A DNA stretch of 64,000 nt from Tomocerus qinae (Eukaryota > Arthropoda > Collembola > Entomobryomorpha > Tomoceridae). The stretch is taken from contig CM034548.1 in NCBI GenBank assembly GCA_020055645.1, positions 17,050,001-17,114,000 on the forward strand. The letters are read 5' to 3'. The position numbers and the translations under genes were made by a program. A model generated the notes under the pieces. It worked only from the letters and a program-made list of their open reading frames with translations, had not been told where the DNA came from and did not search any database. Shown here one piece after another: positions 40,646-50,000 of this stretch (positions within the stretch are counted from its first letter, which is position 1; each line of letters begins with the position of its first letter).

Positions 40646-42070
40646 ATAAGTTAAACTTCAAAGTAGTGGAGTATGAAATATAACTTTCAGTATTATTTTC
40701 TAGCACTACAGATTTTATCACATGGCGTCATAGAGTTTATCTTATTGACTCGCTTCGTCCTATGCAAATGAGTAGGAAAATTTCTAAAACCCCTTTTAAA
40801 ATCGAATGGGGGGGCTTAGAAAGTCAAAATTGATTTTATGAAAAAATAGTAAAGAATTTGACGGGCCATGTAAGGGTTAACTTCTACCGTTAACTGTTTT
40901 AAAAACTGAGCTGTATAATGTGAGACAAATTCCTTCTCCGGAAGATCCCCAAACTTTAAATAATCGTACCGTTTTTAATATTTTGACATTTAAAAAAGCA
41001 GAGCCTTATATGCCGTCGGCATTTGTGTCAGAAACCGAAGTTTGAGAACCAAATTTGGACATCTTTTGAAATGAGCCCAAAAAGTGGAAACGCATTTCAG
41101 CTAAGCAAGCCTTAACACCAATCAGTGTATTTAGTATTTAGTTGTTAGTAGACCAAGTTTCAATACAAACAGCAAAACAATAAAATAAAGCAAACATTTT
41201 ACGTAATTACATTATATTGCAATATTGTCCTGTAACATTAGTTCATTTAAGTAGTAGGTTGCGGAACCTTTGTTTTATGCAGATACACTTTTTTTGTAAA
41301 AATACAGTAACTTATGAATTTTCAATTGAATCTGTTACCTTACCTGCTTATATGTAAAATAAACTATAGCAAATTCCTGCTATATACGAAACAAAAATTC
41401 TTTAATTGAAATCTAAGTAGTGTAAGATCTAAATGTATATTTTCATTTATTAGATGTGAAACGTTTGGTTCTGAGAATTTAGGAAAAGTGAGATTTTCAA
41501 ACCATTGTGTTGTGTGGGTGCAACGAGGGGGCATTGATTCAAATGGAAAATGATTTTATGCATCGTTAAACACGTCACTGCCAATTACTTCCAGCTTTTT
41601 ATTGGTGCCTAAGATGCTTAGATAAGCGGGGCTATAATTGTGTTGTATATTGTTACTATTCTTCAGGAAAAAGCAGCTATTAAAAGTACTGTCCTCCAGT
41701 CCACAATCAAGTAATACTACTACTATACGTATACTTATATACGGCAGTTGCAGTTCTTTACCTTGCACTAATACTAACCGGCTCAGCCTTTTATACCAAA
41801 TGTAGGGGTCATAAAGTATCAGGCAAAATGTAGTTATTAAAATGTTTAAATTTCAACCAGTATTTAATGAGATGTTGCTGTTGTTGCTGACTGTTCACTT
41901 TCTGTGACAGTTTTAACAGTATTTAAATTTTGAAGAATTTATTTTGGACGGCTTTGGGGATTGAAATGAAACATTGGCACGTTTACCAAATACAAAAAAA
42001 ATCGTGCCCAAATCAAAAATCTCACTTCTCCGATATTCCAATTCCCGAAGAGAATGGAACTAATCAAGCT
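40646..42070. other. Gene-free spacer between the Tudor gene and the CNOT2-like gene
   Basis: No supported exon. If the CNOT2-like gene extends upstream, this would be intron. A 70-codon minus-strand frame (41768-41556) is not convincing. A run of G near 40808-40815 and an AATAAAATAAA cluster near 41180 are the only marked features. Confidence 0.45.
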
Positions 42071-42071
42071 C

Positions 42072-42318
42072 ACCAGCAAGGTTTCGACTAGGAAATACCA
42101 CTAACGGGAAGTTTCCCATTTCCCACGGGGAAATGTGGGTATCAAAATGGAGTGGGAAATGGGAGGTGTGGGAAATAGAGCCAAAATTCAAATGTTTTGG
42201 CTTTATTTCCCACTAATTCCCACTATTTCCCATTTACCACAATTTCCCGCATTTCCCGGACGTCCAACAAAGTGGGGTGTGAAATGGGAATATTCGCAAC
42301 TCTGCTCACCAGGTGCAA
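42072..42318. repeat. Foldback (palindromic) element rich in GGGAAAT/ATTTCCC
   Basis: The segment is full of GTGGGAAAT on the left and ATTTCCCAC on the right, forming an inverted repeat. The best core stem pairs 42168-42186 with 42195-42213: 19 bp with one mismatch, around the 8-nt loop TTCAAATG. Weaker pairing extends outward to about 42072 and 42318. It contains no coding frame of its own; a 70-codon frame across it is incidental. It resembles a miniature foldback transposon. I could not identify target duplications. Confidence 0.75.
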
Positions 42319-42661
42319 GTACAGCAACCAATATCAGTTATAAGTGACAATCTTGGAATGCATTCGGCTGTCATTTATAGATACCATAAGTTTGACGAGT
42401 TTCCTTATTTAAAAATATTCTATTATAAAACATACTACAGTCAATAAATTGAAGTTATTCAATTATATTTTAGGCAATGAAGATTTTCCTTCAAGCTACT
42501 CAGAGGCCATTAAATGAAAGAAAATATTTACTCTCAAATGATTATCATATCACATGATAATTTCTTTTAATATTTCTGATAATCGAAAATTAAAATCACA
42601 TTATTAAAATATTACAATGAAAATTCTGTGATTAAAACTAATACTTCGATTGCCATTATAG

Positions 42662-42953
42662 TGTTAAAGTCCTTACGAACCCGTAATAAAATTACTCCAT
42701 GTAAAGGCATGTTGGAGTTGTGTTGGCCTATTTCCAAATCTATGTTTCTGACTGAAACATCAAACGTCTTTTCTCAGTTCCATGCGGTATATGGGGCGAC
42801 TGTCGAAAACAATACACATTGCTTTGGCTTGGCTTTGTGCGCGGCAAACTACAATTCTTTGATTGACAAAGGATTTCCTTCATATCGTTATCGTCAATAT
42901 TTCGACATTGTAACTAAAACAACATGGGACACAAGGCTAGAAATCGTAAAAAG
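42662..42953 (+). other. Open frame with splice-like ends, unassigned
   Basis: A plus-strand frame of 109 codons covers 42628-42957. Inside it, an acceptor-like ATTATAG (AG at 42660-42661) and a donor-like AAAAAG|GTAATT at 42953 would delimit a 292-bp exon. The product has no recognisable domain. It cannot be the preceding exon of the CNOT2-like gene as drawn, because joining it to 43570 shifts the frame and reaches a stop within a few codons. It may be an exon of something else, a transposon fragment, or chance. Confidence 0.2.
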
Positions 42954-43204
42954 GTAATTAAAAATCCGATGCATTACAAAAAAATTTAATTGCTTATAAT
43001 AGCCGAGTTGACAAATTGTCTCCCAATGTTGAATGTCCAATTTTTAATGTTCAAGAACAACGAAACCGGATGTCGTATGTTGAATATGACCAATATTTTG
43101 CCGTTTTCTTTAGTACCTGTCACCTGTAAAGACTGATGGGCAGTTTATCAACTGGTCAATTTATAAAACAAAAAAACTTATTTATTGATTCAGAAAAATT
43201 TTCG

Positions 43205-43230
43205 TTGAATGTCAGACATCTGGCATTCAA
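43205..43230. repeat. Short inverted repeat
   Basis: TTGAATGTCAGA and TCTGGCATTCAA form 12-bp arms with one mismatch around two bases. Nearby sequence contains further GTTGAATGT-like copies (about 43028-43085), suggesting a small degenerate repeat. Function unknown. Confidence 0.5.
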
Positions 43231-43569
43231 TGTAAAACATAGGGTTGTGGAGAAGTTAAACGAAATAGTTAAATTTTTGAATTGATGGAGTACTTCTGAC
43301 TTCCTGAACTAAAAATGGTTTAAAAATCAGGTAATATTATGGAGACACAATTAATTAACAATTGGTGTCAACATAATCACCAACAATCCTCTTATTCTTA
43401 ACCATTTCCTCTGAACTCGTGATTATGCGAATTCTGCATCAGCAGTTGTTTTCCCTAATATTTAATTCCATATTTGTATTAAGTATTAAGTTTGAATACA
43501 CTGTTCATTGAATGCAAACATTTTAAAATGCATAATATTTTATAATTGTTAAAATTGCTTGATTCACAG

Positions 43570-46452
43570 TACCAGCAGCGTATAAAAACCTCTATCGATG
43601 GAATTGACCCTATTGAAAATGGATCGGCAAATGAGGGGCCAAATTTTGGTCGTGGTACCCCTAGTAGACCATACACTTCGAGCCTTGATCCGTCGTTGTC
43701 TCCTAATAGTGTCATGCAACCGAATCCGTGTCCCATTAATGCCCCACCAACGAATATGATACAACCTGTTTTCCAACTTGGACTTCAAGATCGACATTTA
43801 TTGCTTAGAAAAGGGTAAAATACTTTTTTAAAAACAATATTTGTGTACCGTTGTATTTTTTTTAATTTCTGTTATACCGACAAATCAATTATATTATTCT
43901 GAATTAAATTTTACCAGTCCTATGGGTGGCATAATGGACCCCGTTCTTGGAATGAATCGACCAATAGGAATGGGGTATGCTGCTGGTGGACCTAATTATC
44001 ACACTCCAATTCGCGATCCGTCCGAATTTCCATCTTTAACAAGTCTGAACTTGAGCTTAAATGAAGGTAAGGTAAATATTTACCCTGTAAGAGTAGCGCT
44101 AACGGGGTTCATGGCTTTTTTCTAAAGTCTTAAAAAATATTCCACTAAAAGGCTAAAAAATGTATTACCTATTTTATCGTTTCAAACGATTTGGAGTCGA
44201 TTAGGAGGTGGTCATAATTTTGAAAGAATCCCTCTTGAGGGCACACCGTGACTCGATGAAACTACTTACAACACTTCCTAACAACACATGACTCCACAAT
44301 TAATGTTTTCAATAATGTACCCCAACGCATACCTTCATGTGTTAAAAGTTCATGGAGGTATGCGTTGGGGTACATTATTGAAAACATTAATTAGACGACG
44401 ATGGGTTGTGTTGTTGTTGTTAGTGAGCCCTGGAAGTTAAGGGACATTATCTCTCTCCTACTCCTGCTTCCAAGTTCGTGTCTCTCCTGTCACCTGTGTC
44501 TCCTTCTCCCACACCCACTCACCACAACCAGCAACAACAAAAATATGTCGTCGTCGTCGCACGGAGTCATGTGTTCCCCTTGATAGGGAATGAGTTAAGT
44601 GGGGTAATCGACTTACGGAATCATAACACAATTTCACAATCGGAATCACACCCGCCCCCATAAACAATGACCTCCTCCGAATAGACTCCAAACCGTCGGA
44701 AACGAAAATATATGCAATAATTCTTTTAGTGGACTTTTTTTAAAACTTTAAAAAGCTAAGACTCTTACCATTTTCTTAATTAATTACTCAGCACAATTTC
44801 TTATAGTAGATAAGAATGCCATATAAAGCGGGGCTTTGAATTTAATTAGAAAAAGACTTTACGAAAACGTTTTTTTAGAAAACGTTTTTCACATCCTGTC
44901 TCATTCCTTCCTAACTACACAAACATTCGATTTTTATGGTACTTACATATTGAAATCGCAGACCATCTGGCTACAAATTGGAGTTTTGATCTTTTAGTTT
45001 TAAATACTATGACCAATTAAAGTTAAACAGACTGAAAATTTCCCATTTTTCAAAGTTTGGTTTAAAACAATTTAAAACTTAAAGATCAAAAATCCGAGTA
45101 AAATATTTTGTAGTCAGATAGTTTACGGTCTACGATTCAAGAAAAACGAGAAAATTACGAGAAACTAACCCAAATCGTAAACACCATAAAAGTAGAATGT
45201 ATACTCGAAGGAATCAGGACAAAACTCAGTTAAGAGTTAAAACACGTCATAAATGCAAAGTTGACCCTTAATTTATGTTCATTAAGGCGTGTATGTCGAA
45301 AATATGTAATTGAAAAAGACAGATATCTTATTTGGTAATTCTATTTATCAATTACTTGCAGTCGGATTGGATTCTTTGGAAAGTAATCCGTTTGAAATGC
45401 TTTCGGATGAATTTCCTGCGTTACCTGGAGCAGCGGTTCTACCTTTGAATGAAGAAGCAAGTGCACGACCTAAGACTATGTCGATAGTTCCCCCGGCCAT
45501 CCCTCAGCCCTGCTCTGAATCATCGGAAGCAAGAAATTATTCTATACCACAAAAGAGTACTGATGTTAAGCCAGAAATAATTACATCCATGGACGGTAAA
45601 CAATTTTCATTTAAAATAAATCATAATGTGTACCTTTTTGAATATTTGATGTCTTCCTTTTAGGCAAGGTGATCAATATTCCCAAAAACATGATTAACGA
45701 CCAATTTGGGATGGTTGGTCTGCTTACACGATTTAGAGCTGCGGAAACGAAGCCAGATTTGGTTTCCTTGGCTGTGGGAACGGATCTCACAAAAATGGGT
45801 CTGAATCTTAATGATAGCGAAAACCTATACAGTAATTTCGGAGGACCCTGGGCCGAAAGTTCAGTTCCAGTTGCCGATATGGAATTTCCAATTCCAAGTG
45901 AGTACAAAGTTAGTGAACAGTTGAGACATCCAGATTTCGTTCAAAGGTACTGGGTTATTTGTTTCTTGGTTGCATATATAAGTTCAATACAAAATCTATT
46001 CGCCTACTATAAGATAGCTTTTATTGCATTACATACGATATAAATTATATTGAATACTGTTAAAGTAATGTAACTTGTCACAAAACCTTAAATTGTGCTA
46101 TTTAATTTCGATTGTTTTCTATTTTAACAGGGCACCAGTTAGATTTGCTCGCTATGGGGAAGATGAACTGTTTTACATGTTTTATAATTTCTGTGGCGAA
46201 ATTCTTCAAATGCAGGCAGCTGCAGAATTGTATAAACGGGATTGGCGATATCACAAAGAGGAGAAGATCTGGATTACACGAATCCCAGAAGTGCAAGTTG
46301 TTGAAAAGCAACCCAAATATGAAGTTGGCACTTATTATTTCTTCAACCCAATCAGTTGGACAAAAATAGCCAAAAAGATGCTAATTGAGTATGATAAGCT
46401 CGAAGGGCGTCCGGTAGACACTCCATGTCTCAACTCAGGCCAAATAGCCTGA
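43570..46452 (+). CDS. CNOT2: CCR4-NOT complex subunit 2 homologue, last five coding exons
   Basis: Five exons join in frame: 43570-43814, 43918-44066, 45362-45595, 45664-45946 and 46131-46452. All junctions are GT-AG, with introns of 103, 1295, 68 and 184 bp. They give 410 residues plus the stop. CNOT2 (Regena/Rga in flies) is a scaffold subunit of the cytoplasmic deadenylase complex and pairs with CNOT3 on CNOT1. Visible hallmarks are FPALPG near the end of the low-complexity part, then DQFGMVGLL, RAAETKPDL, LGLNLN-like and SENLY (about 221-265, the NOT1-anchoring stretch). The C-terminal NOT box follows at about 285-396: ARYGEDELFYM, RDWRYHKEEKIWITR, YEVGTYYFF and EYDKLEGRP. The first exon has no start codon and needs an upstream acceptor (GATTCACAG), so roughly the first 100-130 residues are missing here. 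Sequence after YYFF is more diverged than in typical CNOT2. It appears intact, not a pseudogene. Confidence 0.92.
44087..44768. repeat. Large foldback element inside a CNOT2 intron
   Basis: The two ends are inverted copies. 44113-44152 (GGCTTTTTTC... to CCACTAAAAGG) pairs with 44722-44757, and GTAAGAGT at 44087-44094 pairs with ACTCTTAC at 44761-44768. Pairing resumes inward: the ATGACC...GACTCCAAA...GAAACGA block at about 44660-44705 matches the reverse complement of about 44175-44220. AACACATGACTCC (44283-44295) is the exact inverse of 44563-44575, and GACGACGA...TTGTTGTTG from 44394 is mirrored at about 44510-44560. The whole is an imperfect palindrome of about 680 bp with arms near 300 bp. 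It carries no transposase frame. It would be transcribed as part of the CNOT2 pre-mRNA. Confidence 0.82.
44298..44392. repeat. Near-perfect 42-bp hairpin with 11-nt loop
   Basis: Arms 44298-44339 and 44351-44392 are reverse complements with a single mismatch (T versus C near the loop end). They are separated by the 11 nt TGTTAAAAGTT. The hairpin sits within the left arm of the larger foldback and interrupts it: the larger arm's alignment stops at GACTCC just before and resumes at GACGACGA just after. It therefore looks like a later insertion or a template-switch event. Transcribed from either strand it would form a long, tight RNA stem. Confidence 0.95.
44894..45220. repeat. Second foldback element in the same CNOT2 intron
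   Basis: Left arm 44894-45005 and right arm 45070-45220 are inverted copies around a 64-nt loop. The inner 26 bp match at 24 positions (GGAGTTTTGATCTTTTAG versus GGATTTTTGATCTTTAAG, both followed by TTTTAAAT). Further out, CATCTGGCTACAAA matches TATCTGACTACAAA, TGAAATCGCAGACC matches TGAATCGTAGACC, and ATTCGATTTTTATGG matches ATTCTACTTTTATGG, with small gaps. No reading frame is present. With the neighbouring foldback it accounts for most of the 1295-bp intron. Confidence 0.82.
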
Positions 46453-47023
46453 TATCAGATATGCATCTGAACTCTGAACTACTTTCTTCTCATCGTGCAA
46501 TATTGTCCCCCGGAACACACACTTTCCCTTACCTTGGTGTAACATGGATTTTATTAATTCACTAGAAATAAGTTCGTCATCAACACTACCCACTCATAAT
46601 AACACCAAATCTAATCATTTTACCAAAAAATTGAAATTTTTCTAAAGTTGTTTAAAGTCCTTAAATTTAAATGTTTCCTTTAAATCACCCGCGCAGCATT
46701 TGGTTTAATTTCCAAATATTGTAATTATTTTTGCGCCTGCGTAGTTACACGAAGTTTATCTTTTACATTTAAGCATTATCACAAAAATTTTTCATTGCGC
46801 AACTCCACTTTACGATTATCCTATGGGTATGATGCTATCTATCTAGGTATGTCAAGGTAAATGCGGCTTTTTGTTGCAATGCACATGCGCTTACACAATG
46901 TATATTTCATAAAAGAAGGAAGTCCAATTTGAGGAACATTAGCTTATTTCGAAAATTAAACAATAATATACCCAATCATTTTGTAATAATCATATTGTAA
47001 TTAGTGGTGGGGGCTTAAATAAA
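46453..47023 (+). promoter_or_regulatory. 3' untranslated region and poly(A) signal of the CNOT2-like gene
   Basis: AT-rich sequence after the TGA at 46450-46452. An AATAAA hexamer lies at 47018-47023 and a second one at about 47155. Either could direct cleavage. No other coding frame follows. Confidence 0.5.
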
Positions 47024-50000
47024 TAATAATTGTAAAAACCAAGTGCAAACAATTATATTGACTCAATTATATGCTAATTAGTTATAGTAATCGAAATTTT
47101 CGATTACGTGCCTCTGGGTATAAAAACTAATGATCGAAATTTGCCATCAATAATAAACGTTTTCGGATTTAATTATGCGACAAGTTAAATTGGCAATGAT
47201 ATTCCATTTTTTTCTATAAAATTGTTTGATGTAATATAGATAAAACAAAATCTTAACTGTACCACGACAAAAACATGTACTAAATTCAATCAAAATTTTG
47301 TGGTTTTAAAGCTTGAAAACAAATATTTTGAACGACATATAAAACATATAAAACATTAAAGGATTAGATTTAAATCGATTAATTTGTTCGTTAACTAGAA
47401 TTGGGCTCGTTTAAAAAGTTGTAGAATCCTTTTATTCGCGATGAAAACACTCATGTTAAGCTATCTAATGGAAAATTTTAGCTTTAGTTTTTTGCTGCTC
47501 TTTCAAATAAGATAAACTTATGAGAAGTGGAGAGTAATTATACATTGTAAGTTTGTAACCTTCTTGAGGCTTCTTTCCTTTGAGCCTTCTTGTCTTGCAT
47601 CTGGCAGCGGCAAGCTCTTGACTCAAGCATTTTGCACCAGGTTCATTAAGAGAAAATTTAATTACTCGCCTTCCCTCTTTTTGTCATATGAAAGGAATAT
47701 CAATGAGATGAATCTTTCACGAATCTTTCCCTTATTCCAAAGGTTTCTTCCTAAGTTAGGATAACCAAAAGCTCACCCAGACAAGAGTAATTACAAATAC
47801 TCAGTAACTATAACATGTAGCATTATAAAATGCGTTTTTGCATTTATTTACCTAATTAATGAAGTGCATTTTGCATGATCAACAATAAAAGACGCCAAAT
47901 GTAAGTAACATGAAAGAAAATTTGTGCTGTCAAGTGCAGTGTAAACGACGCAGCATTAATACGTAAGGGCTGATTTACACCAATCTTAATGTTCTTTGTA
48001 GCGATGGATATGCATTGAAAATGACATCTTGCTTTTCTTTCACAGATTTCTTAAACTACCAAATATTCAAAAAGGGCGTCAACGTGTGTCACCAAAAAAT
48101 TTGCTTTTTGAGATGTCTTAAAATTTGAAGAATAATTTAGAAATAGTAAAAGGTCTAGGCTAAATGAAAGTTTTAGTTGGTAAAGCAGTAAAACCATTCA
48201 TGCATCAATTTATTATTAAAATAAAAAATAAACGAAATAATCTACCAATACCAATTCAAAAAAGAAGTACTTTCAAAGATCTGCCATTTTATCACAAATA
48301 GGTTATTCCAGTACAATATGTATACTTCAAGCTCACAGAAATTGCAATTGTTCATTTTCTTGCTTTACTTTACGTAGAAGCACTAAGCATACTGAACCTT
48401 TTTAAACATCTTATTGTGTAAAACTATGTGGCTATTCTTTACTAGCATAAATGTACGTTTGCTTAAAAAATACTTAATACCCGATGTATACAAATGATAC
48501 TAATGTATGTAATTGCCATGTCGGTTGGTGTGATTAAGTAACGATTTGAAAATAGGCGAGAACCCCCATTATTGTAGATACCGCATATTAACGGTCTTAC
48601 GCACAATTCAAGCTATAGCAAATATAAATAACTGCTTTGAGGTTTATTTTTAATTCACAGTCAATTACTATGCAGATTCTTTTTGTTCCCAAATTACAGG
48701 ATTAAGTTCACACAATTAGAAAAAATCGATGACACTGTGTTGGGGGTCACACTGCATATATCTATTTTTGTATAAATGGTATTGAGGCATCGTGCGCCTG
48801 AAATGTGAAAAAGCTGACATGGATGAGGTAGGTAAGTAAGTAAGATATGAATTATGGAGTACCTAAAGGGATATGCATTAAAGTTCGAAAGCTGTGGAGC
48901 CGCAAGGAAATGTGAGGAATAAAAATGGAGTGATGGTGAAATTGCTGTAGTTAGCAGGATCGTCATAATATGTAACAGTTAGTTAGAGCGTGGCCTGAAG
49001 GCGAGAGTTTGTATTTCTGTAAAAGGAAAAGGAGGAGGGAAGGAGGTTAGCTAATATGCTGGAAATTAGTTCACAGCAGGAAAGCAACGACTCTTCAAAC
49101 GAGTGGTCCGTGAAATTACATCGTTGGGTGTCATCTCAAAATTCTGAGCTCTCTGTCTCGTCCTTGGGGAATTCACTGAATTCATCTACAAGTCTGCAGA
49201 CATAATATTTATTTATATCTACCTCACGCTATACATATCTAAACAGAGAAATAAATACCTCCCCGACTCTTCATTGGCCTGACACTTAACCACAACTCAC
49301 ATTCACTAATATTATCTCTCCCTGCACATGATTATGTAGATACCTGGACATTATTCTCCCACACTGCATTTCCATTGTGCATTATTTATCTCATATATGC
49401 ACACAAGTCAGTCAACAGACGACTGATCTTAATCACCCAAAACCTTTTGTACTGTTCCGCATAATAACCATGAAGAGATGTTTTGTATTGTTCTGTCTGT
49501 CTATTTGTTTTCTTCACCACATTGTCAGTCTATTATATTTAAAGCCCAGCGTGACCTCTTTCTATCCTATTTAGTTACAAATTCTCAGACCCCTTGTAAA
49601 TTCTACTTTTTCCAGGATGCTACTACATGATATTTTATCCAACTTTACACAAGAATATACGAAGGAAGTCTCAAATGCAACAATCTATGTCATTGTTGCG
49701 AAATCATACACATGAAGCAAATATGCCATGCCAAATGATATTTTTTATAAAGACACCCTATAATTAAATAATTTTTGCAATTCAAGGGAATTTTCGAGGA
49801 AATCACGCCCAGAATGCATGCATAGCCGTGTATTAACTCTAATGGCCATAACATTTTACGCCCATGGAATTGCATGGATTGACAAGGTAAATTTAACCAT
49901 ACGAAAACAAAAGTAATGTTTTAAATGCAAATATCTAGATGGAGGAATACAACTAAAAGGTACCAACTAATTAAAACAAAAGTTGTCCTTTCAATGTAAT

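Noticed and set aside
42662-42953. Preceding coding exon of the CNOT2-like gene
   Set aside because: Its donor is phase 2 while the exon at 43570 must be entered in phase 0. Joining them meets a stop within five codons, and the sequence does not resemble the CNOT2 N-terminus.
43570-46452. CNOT2 copy as a processed or decayed pseudogene
   Set aside because: It retains introns, all five exons are open in compatible phases, and splice sites are intact. A 5'-truncated duplicate remains possible but is not shown.
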